A DNA stretch of 64,000 nt, taken from the NCBI RefSeq assembly GCF_010183535.1, contig NC_071328.1:806001-870000 (forward strand), read 5' to 3'. Below are positions 45,321 to 54,224 of this stretch, in pieces (the first letter of the stretch is position 1; every line of letters starts with the position of its first letter). The position numbers and the translations under genes are program-made. This DNA comes from Caenorhabditis remanei. Its lineage: Eukaryota > Nematoda > Chromadorea > Rhabditida > Rhabditidae. Below the pieces are notes generated by a model. The model ran no database searches. It had not been told where the DNA came from and saw only the letters and a list, made by a program, of their open reading frames with translations.

Positions 45321-46177
45321 TGTTGAAGGAGACGGGGTCGCGGTGTGTATATAAATCAGGCGCCCGGGGTAGGAGACACCGGGAGAGAGAAGGAGAGAAA
45401 AGTTAGATAGGAGGAGGAGAGGATGCACCTGCGCTCTAATGATAATAATAACGGATAGCTAATTTTAGGGATTTTATGGGGAAAATAAGGTTTTTAGTAA
45501 CGTTTTCGAGTAAAAAAGTATAAAAAAGCGCCTATAAAAGAAACTTTTGTTCTTTTTCACCACTTTTCCTCGACATCTTTTGTTTCAAACGTGCCTTCAG
45601 AAGTTGGAAAAGAATAGAGAACGTCGAAAAATCATGTCTGGGGAATTCGATGGACCCGTTTTCCCCTTTTTGCTGGTTTTTCGAAAGTTTAGTGTCACAA
45701 CGGAAATGTATGTGAAAATGATGGATAGTGGTGAAACAAAAGGGGGAATGGGTGTGCAAAATTTTTCGGAATGGTGGGGGGGACGGAGCAAAACACGAAG
45801 ACTGAAATTTAATTATAAACGGGCGGAAGCTATGTGTAATGGATGATTTGATGTTTTGGTTTCGTTTGGTAGTAGATAAACATGAGGAGCCGGAGTATGG
45901 TGGCCTAGAAATGGTTTTCTAGGCCACCAAAGGGATTTGAGTCTAAGGGTCGGGTAGAACCTGGATAGTACGTGAGTGTCCAAAAAAAACTTTAAAAAAA
46001 CGTTTTTCCGGATTTTTCAAAAATAGTTTGTCAGACGCTCGAGTGGCTGGATTTTACAAAACGAGTGACTTGACTATCTGGCACGCCTTTGACGCGTTAA
46101 TGCAAAAAGAGTTTGTTTTTTCATAGTTTTTGAACATAAAACTATAGAAATTCGTGAAAACCCGCGATACCAATCGG

Positions 46178-46240
46178 TCAGTGTATTTTTGTCAGTGTAA
46201 CTTTGTCAGTGTATTTTTGTCAGTGTAGCTTTGTGAGTGT
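46178..46240 (-). repeat. 15-bp minisatellite TACACTGACAAAA, inverted copy
   Basis: GTCAGTGTATTTTTGTCAGT-type units, four to five, preceded by AAACCCGCGATACCAATCGG, the complement of the sequence beside the 41.7-kb run. Confidence 0.8.
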
Positions 46241-46254
46241 AACTAAATAGGGAA

Positions 46255-46490
46255 GGCCCTGGGAAAACGCTGATACCAAATATATATTCAGTTTTTGCCA
46301 TCGAGGCCTGGTATTCGAGAAAAAACGAGGTCAAAGTTTGGACCACTGACAAAAATATCGGCAGCGTGGCGCAGGTGGTAGTGAGGCGGTGTGGCATGAG
46401 GGCATCAAGGGCATCAAGGGCAAAAACTGAATATATATTTGGAATCAGTGTTTTCTGAGCTTTCCAACAATATAGGTCACGACCCATAAC
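46255..46490. repeat. palindromic dispersed repeat with tRNA-A-box-like centre
   Basis: Arms as in the 8.3-kb copy; between them an extra GGCAGCGTGGCGCAGGTGGT, which looks like the 5' half of a tRNA, and a doubled GGGCATCAA. Lies about 110 bp beyond the 3' end of the MSP-domain gene. Confidence 0.55.
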
Positions 46491-46577
46491 TCCACGGTCA
46501 CCTGGAGACCTTCCCTAGTAAGTTTGACCCTCTGAAAAAATTTCGTGCAGTTCTTGAGAAAAATCAAGTTAAATATC

Positions 46578-46583
46578 TTTATT
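46578..46583 (-). terminator. polyadenylation signal AATAAA of the MSP-domain gene
   Basis: Canonical AATAAA on the minus strand 20 nt after the stop codon, the usual nematode spacing for short 3' UTRs. Confidence 0.65.
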
Positions 46584-46602
46584 CCACTGAAAAACACAAG
46601 AT

Positions 46603-46757
46603 CTACTTCTTCTTTGTCTTCTCGGACGTCGCCGTCTTTGGCATTTCTTCTGTGGAAATCACGGAAGGCGTCTTCTGAAGTCTTCTGCCTTTTGCCGTGG
46701 CCGATGGTGGAGTGTTGGACGGTTCTCCCTTTGAATCTTCGAGAGGGCCGGCTTGCA
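46603..46757 (-). CDS. MSP-domain gene exon 4 (C-terminus)
   Basis: Acceptor TTATTTTCAG, 155 bp to TAG. Encodes a low-complexity tail of Ser, Thr, Pro and Lys ending KTATSEKTKKK. Phase matches exon 3. The upstream 1,006-bp intron contains four ~180-bp tandem units. Confidence 0.78.
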
Positions 46758-49149
46758 CTGAAAATAATGAAAATAACATTTATGGGGGTTGGCATGCCTG
46801 GAATCTCTGACTTTGCTAACGCGCTCTACGGGAAACACGTTTCAAACAGCTCGGGAAGGGCTCCTTGAGGGTGCTTAGACGGGTGTCTAGACAAGAGGCG
46901 TCAATGTTTCAAATAAAACGTTGTATATTGTTGGAAAGCTGAAATCACGCGGATTCTGAATCTATTTTCACATTTTTTCTGAAATCAAAATGAACAGAGA
47001 TACGAGCGATTTTGTCAATGCCCGCGATGAGAGGGAGCTGAACAACGGGGGCGTGCGGTTGACTGGTTACGGGTGCTTAGATGGGTGTCTTAACGAGAAG
47101 GCGTCAATGTTTCAAATAAAGCGTTGGATATTGTTGGAAAGCTGAAATCACGCGGATTCTGAATCTGTTTTCAGATTTTTTCTTGAATCAAAATGAGCAA
47201 AAATACGAGCGATTTTGTCCGCGATGAGAGGGAGCTGAACAACGGGGCGCGCGGTTTACTGGTCGCGGGTGTCCGTCAATGTTTCAAATAAAGCGTTAGA
47301 TATTGTTGGGAAGCTGACGACGTGAGAATTTTGAAACCGGTTTCAGATTTCTCCTAAAATCAAAATGGACTGAGATACGAGCGACTTTGTTAATGCCCGC
47401 GATGATAGGGAGCTGAACGAAGAGGCGAGCTGTTGACTGGTCACGGGTGCCTTGAACATCAATGTTTCGAATAAAGCGTTAGATATTGTTGGAAAGCTGA
47501 AACCACGAGGATTCTGAATCTGTTTTCAGATTTTTTCTTGAATCAAAACGGACTGAGATACAACGATTGCATTATCAGTGAGACGGTCTCACCCGGAACT
47601 TGCTTGTCTTCAAACTCTTGTATCTCAGGTGTACTCTGAGGTAAATCAAATTTGAAACCAGATTCAGAATCTTCACGTTTTCAGCTTTCATGTTATATTG
47701 TTTTTACTTAGAAACCTAAAAAAAAACTGGCTGCGTAGCGACTCAAGTCCCCCGCTAGCTTACCAACTTCTCCATGATCATTCAAATCGATAATCCTCCC
47801 AATCTTATGATGTTTACACGTGTGCTCCGGCTTCGCCTTCTCATCAAATTTACACGACAAATGAAGAATATTCTTAATCTCCACACCCCGCCCCTTTTTA
47901 TTCCAAACCGCCCGTAAATTCGACGACGAGAACTCGTCTTCCTTGATGAGAGCCGTCGATTTCTCGTCGATCACAATATGATAGATGGAGTAGATCATAC
48001 AGTAGTCCGACGGCACGCGGTGACATTTTCCCTTGAATGTACAGTAGATTTTCGCCTTCCCTCCCGCCTCGATCATTCCGACGTGTGGTTTCACGAAGAA
48101 ACAGTGCGAGATGGGTGTTCGGATGTTGAATAGAATGGTCTGCGAAGAAAAAGTTTATGAGGTCGCGTCAAAGGCGCGCCAGCCGGTTTCTGAGGGAGAT
48201 GTCACCGGTTTTAGTGTCAAAAATTGATTTTTTTAAAAGCTTCCCTACTATTTCTATTTCACTTTAAAACACTAAAAATTGGCTGCGTATCGACTCATTC
48301 TTTAATGTCTTAGGGCAGGAGCACAAAAAACGCGTCAAAGGCGCGCCAGACACTCGAGTCACTCAAAATCTGACGCTGGTGCTTCTTTGACGCGTTCATC
48401 TATCAAATATTTAGTCCTTTTTAAAGGAACAACGCGCCAAAGGTGCGCCAGACGCATGAATTTTGCAAAAACGGCAAAAAAAAGATGTCGCAAAACGAGT
48501 GACTTGAGTGCCTGGCGCGCCTTTGACGCCAGAGTTGTGCGGAAGTGATTTTTTCTAAAACGCAAGTCGGAAGTCGGAAGTCGGAAGTCAGAAGTAGATT
48601 TTTTCCGCAAATATTCAAACTTTTTGACCATTTTTTATGGTATTTCGAGCGAAATGTATTCTTCCTAAATTTCACAGTGTTGGAATGACGGAAGTCGGAA
48701 GTAAAACTCCTAATCCGGAAGTAAAATTTTTAAAACGGAAGTCGGAATTCCGCGCAATTCTGTTTGACGCGTTTAAAAATAGTCCATTTTTCTTCATTTT
48801 TCACTAACTTTTTTCCGAAAATTTTGAAATGTTTCCACATATTTACCTTCTGCGTCGGATTCCGCAACTCGAAATGAACACACGCGCGATTCGTGAGCTC
48901 CAGAAGGCCACAGAACACGATATACTTGTTTTCCGGTAGATCACTGGCGGTCAACAGCGATTTTCCATCGTGATGAAGCCTCTCGAACTCTTGCCGAACC
49001 TGTCCTTGATGGATCTCGAATGGCGTTTCTAAAATAGTGAGATGGAGCGCATTTGCAACGTTTCCTGAAAAATAGGCCACGCCCATCAACTTACTCGGAA
49101 ACCCTTTACCCGATCCGGATTTGTGCTCACCGCCACAATAATTTTGCAT
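46603..49149 (-). CDS. MSP-domain (major sperm protein type) protein, four exons
   Basis: Exons 49149-49095, 49028-48847, 48139-47764 and 46757-46603 (stop TAG) join in frame to about 255 codons. Residues from about 20 to 145 have the layout of an MSP immunoglobulin-like domain: the block SGLLELTN-type strand (here CGLLELTNRACVHFELRNPT), then TILFNIRTPISHCFFVKPHVG followed by GMIEAGGKAKIYCTFKGK. The tail is Lys/Thr/Ser-rich and ends EKTKKK. Nematode MSP-domain proteins act in sperm motility or as membrane-contact adaptors; this one is larger than cytoskeletal MSP (about 127 residues) and carries a Cys/His-rich central extension, so it is a divergent family member rather than MSP itself. An AATAAA lies 20 bp past the stop. 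I chose the ATG at 49149 because it is the first in frame. Exact function is not known. Confidence 0.8.
46905..47570 (+). repeat. four ~180-bp tandem units in the last intron of the MSP-domain gene
   Basis: CAATGTTTCAAATAAAGCGT at about 46908, 47104, 47276 and 47460, each followed by ATTGTTGGAAAGCTGAAATC, GATTCTGAATCTGTTTTCAG, AAATGGACTGAGATACGAGC and GCGATGAGAGGGAGCTGAAC. Spacing 196, 172 and 184 bp. The GGATTCTGAATCTG block also occurs at 15690 and 24460. Confidence 0.88.
47764..48139 (-). CDS. MSP-domain gene exon 3
   Basis: Acceptor TTCTTCGCAG, 376 bp, donor G|GTAAGC. Encodes TILFNIRTPISHCFFVKPHV and the rest of the MSP core plus a basic Cys/His-containing stretch (HLSCKFDEK, PEHTCKHHKIG). 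The intron upstream carries a hAT-type MITE. Confidence 0.88.
48530..48762. mobile_element. hAT-type MITE copy C, in an intron of the MSP-domain gene
   Basis: Ends CAGAGTTGTGCGGAA and TTCCGCGCAATTCTG, flanked by perfect 8-bp TTTGACGC (48522-48529 and 48763-48770). At 233 bp it is the shortest copy, with few GGAAGTC units. Lies in the 707-bp second intron of the minus-strand gene. Confidence 0.85.
48847..49028 (-). CDS. MSP-domain gene exon 2
   Basis: Acceptor CTATTTTAG, donor AAG|GTAAAT. Encodes TPFEIHQGQVRQEFERL through CGLLELTNRACVHFELRNPT, the first strands of the MSP fold. An alternative acceptor TTTTTCAG at 49065 would add 12 residues and leave only a 30-nt intron. Confidence 0.8.
49095..49149 (-). 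CDS. MSP-domain gene exon 1
   Basis: Starts ATG at 49149 (MQNYCGGEHKSGSGKGFP) and ends at a perfect donor A|GTAAGT. The open frame continues through the intron, so the exon boundary rests on splice signals and on a better domain fit after removal. Confidence 0.65.
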
Positions 49150-50570
49150 ATCAATTTTGTATTATTTGTTGTTGGAAATAAGGAAATTTGAAAATAATTT
49201 TCGTGGTACGTCACGTTGAAAATTTTTAAAAAGTTCAAAAATTGCTTTCCAAAATGTTCATTTTTTTTAAACGTTGACGTCTAATATAGTTAAAAGATCT
49301 AAAATTTCCAGAAGATTACAGTATCTGGGGTGCCTTAGACGCGTTTTCCGCGGCATGGTTTTTTTTGAGTTGAGGCTTTGGTTTTTGAAGTTACATTTCT
49401 AAACCCAAATCTTGAAAACTTGAGTTACGGTAAAATAAGTTCTTTTAGAAAACGCGTCACAGGCGCGCCTGCCAAATTTTTAATGATTGGGAACCAAACC
49501 ACTTTTCCCTAATTTTTCTTCCTGTTAGTCGGGGGTTGAGATTCGTCTCTTAGGGAAATAGGAATTTGAAAAGGCGGTGACTAATCGAAGAGAAGAAATT
49601 TTAGGTAGCTCCTTTAAAGGTATGCAGCTGTTTCAGCGCCCTAGCCGATTTTAGCGCCGCAGGCATATTTAAAGGCGCGTATCTCAAAAATAGGCGGAGC
49701 TATTTGAAAATTGTTTGACATTTGAATTTTCTTCCAAAATTGTGCTTTATGATAACGTGGAAAAGTGCGGAACTTTTAATCATTTGATTTTTAAGCTCCG
49801 CCCTCAAATAGAATCACGGATCCCACCGATTGGAAAAGTCCAGACTTCATAGAAATATCAGCTGCGTAACAGGGTATACGCCTTTTCGGTGCCATCACGA
49901 AGTTCCGGTAGTTTGACACAATTTCAGTAATTCGCTGGGGTTCGAACCCGGGTAGGTCAGCGAGGGACATGACATGCAAAATCGCTCTGAGCCAGTCGGA
50001 CGTAATTTTTCAAAACATGCGATTTAACGGTGTAGATAGATAATTTCAAAGGTTCTAAGCTCATTTTTCGGTTTTATTACGGGTCTGGGATGTATTAAAA
50101 CCTCTAAGACTGGTTGCCAGGTGACATACATTCAAAAAGTGATATAAATCACATAATTTTCCATTTCAGGATAACCAATAGAGAATTGCACAAAGAGAAA
50201 AACCAGAAAAATCGGGAAGAAACGAGACATTTTCCAGAGATTCTCCTAATGATATGGTATGGAGGGAGCGGAGGGCGTTTTATAGGGGTATATAATTGTT
50301 TTATAAAAGTATATAATGAGAACGCGTCAACGGCGTCCCACAAATCTGAAAAAACATATTCTGGAAGTCCTGAACACGATAATTTTCCAATTCTTTGTGA
50401 TTTTTCAGAAAAATCTTAAAATCCTTGAAAATTAAGTTAAGTACTTAAAAAGTCTAACATAAAATGTTACACTGACAAAAATACAGTGACCAGTTCCAAA
50501 ACGTCCTTAAGCCTATCAACTTTTCAGCGATTCAAATGCGTCCCCGGTGCGCCAGGTTGTCAAAAATATT
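49150..50570. other. spacer between the MSP-domain gene and the 92-codon gene
   Basis: Holds two GGCGCGCC-type motifs, one arm of the TAGCTCCGCCCACTTTTGAG family (49672) and the tRNA-like relic. The open frame 50114-50419 is AT-rich with no domain. No exon seen. Confidence 0.5.
49931..50002 (-). pseudogene. tRNA-like relic
   Basis: Minus strand has CTGGCTCAGAGC and, 40 nt on, GGGTTCGAACCCC with four of five T-stem pairs, but no matching acceptor stem. Looks like a decayed tRNA or tRNA-derived repeat. Confidence 0.4.
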
Positions 50571-50571
50571 A

Positions 50572-50577
50572 TTTATT
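50572..50577 (-). terminator. polyadenylation signal AATAAA of the 92-residue gene
   Basis: AATAAA on the minus strand about 50 bp after the stop, within an otherwise T-rich (minus strand) tail. Confidence 0.5.
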
Positions 50578-50625
50578 TAAAAAAACCCTTTTTGCACAAA
50601 AAAAAACAAAAAAAAGAATTTACAA

Positions 50626-50904
50626 TCACTTATTAGGATTATAACATGTCAGAATATTGATAATCTGCCAGAACTGAGTGATCCCTTCGATATCTTTCGC
50701 ATCAGTTGGAACCTTGAAGAACGTGGTCAATCCCTCGGCGACTTCTTCCTCAAACTCTTTCTGGCGTGTCGGCTCAAAGTCCTTCCACGAAAAATAGATA
50801 CCAACGTCTTTGAGTGGGACGTCGGCTGCCAAGGCGACAAGTTGTCGGAGCTGCTCCTGACGGCGTGGCGCGTTGAGGACGTCGGAGAGTGGTTTTTGAA
50901 TCAT
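50626..50904 (-). CDS. uncharacterised 92-residue protein, single exon
   Basis: I do not recognise this protein. It starts MIQKPLSDVLNAPRRQEQLR and reads as a compact, charged, soluble domain with no signal peptide, no membrane segment and one cysteine (CYNPNK at the end). Middle part is rich in acidic and aromatic residues (IYFSWKDFEP, EFEEEVAEGL, FWQIINIL), suggesting alternating helices. Codon use and balanced GC separate it clearly from surrounding AT-rich repeats. A TATATAAA lies about 40 bp and an AGATAA about 115 bp upstream of the ATG, an arrangement known from nematode sperm-gene promoters; with the MSP-domain gene 1.5 kb away on the same strand, a sperm role is a reasonable inference. 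Polyadenylation signal AATAAA follows the stop by about 50 bp. Confidence 0.75.
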   Translation of the reverse strand: MIQKPLSDVLNAPRRQEQLRQLVALAADVPLKDVGIYFSWKDFEPTRQKEFEEEVAEGLTTFFKVPTDAKDIEGITQFWQIINILTCYNPNK

Positions 50905-50942
50905 GATGAGAAGGGGGATGCCTTTGGTTCATCTGGCCTTGG

Positions 50943-50950
50943 TTTATATA
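50943..50950 (-). promoter_or_regulatory. TATA box of the 92-residue gene
   Basis: TATATAAA on the minus strand, 39-46 bp before the ATG, giving a short leader. Intronless, TATA-driven genes of this form are common among nematode sperm genes. Confidence 0.5.
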
Positions 50951-51018
50951 CCTGTGTTGTTGTGTAATTATATTCTCGAATTGGAGAATCGGAGAATCAA
51001 AGAAAAAGAAAAAGATTG

Positions 51019-51024
51019 TTATCT
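51019..51024 (-). promoter_or_regulatory. GATA motif AGATAA upstream of the 92-residue gene
   Basis: AGATAA on the minus strand about 70 bp upstream of the TATA box. GATA-type sites at this distance are described for msp promoters; here it is only a sequence match. Confidence 0.35.
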
Positions 51025-51812
51025 TAGTGGTATCATATTAGAAGAAGGGAACAAAGTATGCGATGACCTTTCAATTTTTTTATTCTAATTTGTTCATCGC
51101 ACGCAGATCTAATCAACCTAAATGATTTTTGACAATTCGACACAAGAAAACCGGTTTCAAATAGATACTGATGGGCATTGAAGTCATGTGTTCTTTTTGG
51201 ATTTATTATTGTCTAGTTTTGAGATTTTGAATGAAAAGATTGAAGAATTTGGATCCGAGAAAGTTGGAATGGGAATGGCCCACCATAACCGCCTGAAATA
51301 AAACTGTTACAAATAAGAACTTTATAAAAATCGAATCGCCCAAAATACAACTGATACAAATCAGAACCAGTTTGGGTAAATATTGATATATTGAAGCAAG
51401 ATTAAAACTCTCCCTGTTTTACATATTCACTATTTTCCGAATGTCGATTTTGATTTGGTCTGGCGCACCTCTGACGCGTCTTTGATAGTTAAGGGTACTT
51501 TTGACGCAGTTTCAATTTCAATTTGGTATCATCTGGCGTGCCTGTGACGTGTTTCCTCGAATCGGAATCGAATTTTACAGTTTTTAGGTAGTTTTTCAAT
51601 CTAATTAGCAAAATCAAAATGGGCAGTAGAAACTTATAAATTTGGAATTTAATGAAACTTGTGTGGGATGTTCGGGAGTCCGAATCGGGACCACTCTTTC
51701 ACAAAATTTATTAACCCGCCCGGCATTCTGCTCCGAGTTATGGGCTCTCAAAGTGTTGAGAAATGAGGAAACAAATGTTCCTGTGTAAAATCTGAGTACG
51801 ATGAAGTCAATA

Positions 51813-52146
51813 CAGTGCGCGTCATAAAGATAGGACAACCTCTATAACTTGACGTTTTGAAAACCGATCGTTTGGATTGAGCAACTTTGAGCAGCTCTGT
51901 GCTCAAAAGACACTTTTGAGGCCGCGTCATAAAGATAGGACACCCCCAAAAAGAAGTTCTTTTCGACCCTTTTTCCTAAAAAATCTTTCCTAAAACATTT
52001 TCCTAAAAATCGAATCCAAACAATCAGTTGTCTCATAGGGTTTTAGGGTCGCTGAATCGAACTGCACTCACCGATTTTTGATAACTATTCAGGATTTTTC
52101 AAAAGACCAAGTTTTAGGGGGTGTCCTATCTTTATGACGCGCGCTG
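51813..52146. mobile_element. Tc1/mariner-type MITE
   Basis: Inverted ends CAGTGCGCGTCATAAAGATA and its complement at the right end, flanked by TA on both sides (51811-51812 and 52147-52148). An extra internal copy of CGTCATAAAGATAGGACA lies at about 51925. 334 bp, no transposase. It sits between the 92-codon gene and the FTH gene, about 160 bp before the latter's ATG. Confidence 0.85.
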
Positions 52147-52226
52147 TATGACCCTGAGGAAACGATTTTCCTCATTATGATAAGACAACTAAAACAAACA
52201 ACTTGCTCACTCTTTCATTTCAACAC

Positions 52227-52239
52227 CTTATCTTATCAG
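52227..52239 (-). promoter_or_regulatory. tandem GATA sites upstream of the FTH gene
   Basis: CTGATAAGATAAG on the minus strand, two overlapping WGATAR sites about 70-80 bp before the ATG at 52310. Adjacent GATA sites of this type are the usual ELT-2/ELT-7 intestinal element in Caenorhabditis, so gut expression is a plausible inference. Confidence 0.5.
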
Positions 52240-52309
52240 TTTGATTCATTCCCGGGTGTGCTGTTAGTTGTTAGTGCTCACTTTCTATTTATTTCATTTT
52301 AATTTCGCA

Positions 52310-54221
52310 ATGACATCGACAAAGTGAGTTTTCAGTCAAAAATTGCAAGATCGTGCTAGGATTTTTTGTAAATTGAGTCTTTTAGTCAATTATTGCCAAA
52401 AATCATTTTTACAAAAGAATGAAGCTTATGACGCAACGTAATGAAGTAGTAGAGCTTGGCTGCTCATAAGTTAAGCTTTTGAGTCGCTACGCAGGTAGTT
52501 TGGTTAGCAAATCTATGGAATTCAATTCATAACTGATGTTTTTGAATTATTTTTGAATTATTTTCCAGCCCCCTCCAATTCAACCCCAACTGAACAAAAC
52601 CTCCGACCATCAATTACGAATATGTGAAGCTGGAAATGAGTCGCGCTGAAGTTTCCCTGAAAATGCAACCGACTCGAGAAGCTGACCCCTTTTTTGTTAT
52701 CACTGCTAATAATTATGAAGACACTTGCACAATATTTTGGCGACTTGAAACTAAAGTGGACGAATTAATTATTGGTGGTTCATTACTACATGATATGCAA
52801 TTCGAGAAACTATTTCGGAGTGACAAGGAAAGCAAACTTCAAGTCAAGAAAATCACTTTGAACCTTTTCGAGTTTACTGAAAAAAATTGTCGAGTGATAC
52901 TATCGGTTCTGGATATTACTTACCTCAAATCAATTCACTTTATGGTGTTCCCCAGTGATAACATCAGTTGGTTATTTGAAATGGAAGAATTCAAAGATTT
53001 TCCTGCTAAATATCTAATGTCTACAAACTTTATAAAAGGAAAATGTGAAGACTGGGAGAAATATGAAATACATTTCGAGGAACTGGAAGCGGAGCCAGTG
53101 GAGAAAATGATTATGGAGTTCTCAGAGGAATGTATTGAAAATAAGGCTCATTTCATGTTTTACGGTCGGATCACAAGAGATTTGATGGAGAAGTTGCAGG
53201 AATTAGAGACGTTGTAAGTTAGTTTGAGTCGCTGCGCAGTCAAATCGGTTCATTTGAATAATAATCGTTGGTTTAGCTACAACAATTAGAAAGGGGTCTA
53301 GTAGAGCGTGGTTGCTAACTGTGTGTAAAGATTTTGATTTTTGAGTCGCTACGCAGGTAATTTGGTTAAAAAATCTATAGAATTCATTTCGAAACTCCAA
53401 AACTGAGGTTTTTGTTTTTTTTTGTTGTTAAATTCCGACGGCGCGTAACTATCTTGAAACCCAATAATATGAACTGAAAAATATACCAAAATGTAGATCT
53501 CAGCGAGATCTATGTCTGTGACACACTTTGGGCCGGATAGCTATTTGTTATTGTGTTTTTGCACAGTAACAACATCAGTGTGAAAATCGATCAAAATCAC
53601 TTAAAACCCCAAAAATCGACCAAAACCCCACTTTTTCTCAAAAAACGGCCAAGATAGGTAATTTTCTGCCATTTTAACCGATTTTTAGCAGTTTTGAGAG
53701 TAAAAAATTGGTCGAATGACCTACTATGGTCCGGATAGCTATTTGTAATGTGCTAAAATATAATTTTTGGTAATTTTTGCAAGAGAAACCACTGAAAACT
53801 TTAAAAATCCTCTCTGATATGATTCGGGCCGAATAGCTATGTATCTGTTAATGTGCGACGGAGAGACAAATTGCGAAAATTAACAAAAATTCAATTTGAG
53901 CCGGTCAAGGAGTCTAGTAGAGCGTGGTTGCTAATTATATGTAAAAATTTTGATTTTGGAGTCGCTACGCAGGTAGTTTGGTTAGTAAAGCTATGGAATT
54001 CCATTCGAAACTCCAAAACTGAGAATTAGAGATGTTTCTGTTTCCGGATATTTTAGTTTTGAATAAAAATTGATAAAAATTAATTTTCCAGTGACTACGG
54101 TACCACGCAAAACGGAATTGTCTACTGGTTCACGACATCCGATGAGCACAAACATCTTCGAGTATCCCTGAGTGCAGGCGAGCCGAACAAAATGTTGGAA
54201 GGAATGCTTATAAATATTTGA
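52310..54221 (+). CDS. FTH/DUF38 (F-box A-type) protein with in-frame stop near the start; possibly decaying
   Basis: Nematode-specific FTH (DUF38) proteins usually follow an F-box and are thought to act as substrate-binding parts of SCF ubiquitin ligases. Exons: 52310-52323 (ATG ACA TCG ACA AA), 52569-53213 and 54092-54221 (stop TGA). The core matches the family layout: LLHDMQFEKLF, LQVKKITLNL, ILSVLDITYLKSIHF, then FEELEAEPVEKMIM and, after the last splice, FDYGTTQNGIVYWFTTSDEH and LRVSLS. No F-box is visible. Splicing exon 1 to exon 2 keeps the frame but runs into TGA at 52591-52593, after which the same frame stays open (TKPPTINYEYVK). Either the ATG at 52636 is used, giving about 235 residues, or a nonsense change has damaged the gene. 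The long intact frame downstream argues the change is recent or tolerated. Confidence 0.75.
52440..52550 (+). repeat. GAGTCGCTACGCAG repeat, copy in FTH intron 1
   Basis: AGTAGAGCTTGGCTGCTCAT ... TTTTGAGTCGCTACGCAGGT followed by AGTTTGGTTAGCAAATCTAT. Two more copies, about 110-120 bp each, lie in intron 2 at 53290-53405 and 53905-54030. Confidence 0.8.
52569..53213 (+). CDS. FTH/DUF38 gene main exon
   Basis: Acceptor ATTTTCCAG, donor TT|GTAAGT. Open from 52594 to the donor; first usable ATG after the stop is at 52636. Contains most of the FTH domain. The premature TGA at 52591 lies 8 codons into this exon. Confidence 0.8.
53290..53405 (+). repeat. GAGTCGCTACGCAG repeat, copy in FTH intron 2
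   Basis: GGGGTCTAGTAGAGCGTGGT ... GAGTCGCTACGCAGGTAATT; a partial copy (GAGTCGCTGCGCAG) is at 53224, directly after exon 2. Confidence 0.8.
53455..53900. repeat. decayed relic of the CATACTTGTCA foldback family in the FTH gene intron
   Basis: Retains AAAATATACCAAAATGTAGA, TCTATGTCTGTGAC, GGGCCGGATAGCTATTTGTT and a second GGTCCGGATAGCTATTTG, but the ends and much of the arms are lost. Confidence 0.6.
53905..54030 (+). repeat. GAGTCGCTACGCAG repeat, third copy in the FTH gene
   Basis: GGAGTCTAGTAGAGCGTGGT ... GAGTCGCTACGCAGGTAGTT ... CGAAACTCCAAAACTGAG, close to the acceptor of the last exon. Confidence 0.8.
54092..54221 (+). CDS. FTH/DUF38 gene last exon
   Basis: Acceptor TAATTTTCCAG; phase fits exon 2 (TT|T gives Phe). 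Encodes DYGTTQNGIVYWFTTSDEHK and ends MLEGMLINI before TGA. This is the last beta strand region of FTH domains. The preceding 878-bp intron holds repeat copies. Confidence 0.8.
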
Positions 54222-54224
54222 TGT

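Noticed and set aside
45532..45846. Open frames on both strands beside the tRNA
   Set aside because: Both strands open, no domain, no splice-compatible neighbours.
46755..47764. Intron 3 of the MSP gene as coding
   Set aside because: It contains four tandem noncoding units with stops; splicing across it preserves frame and ends at KTKKK with a polyadenylation signal.
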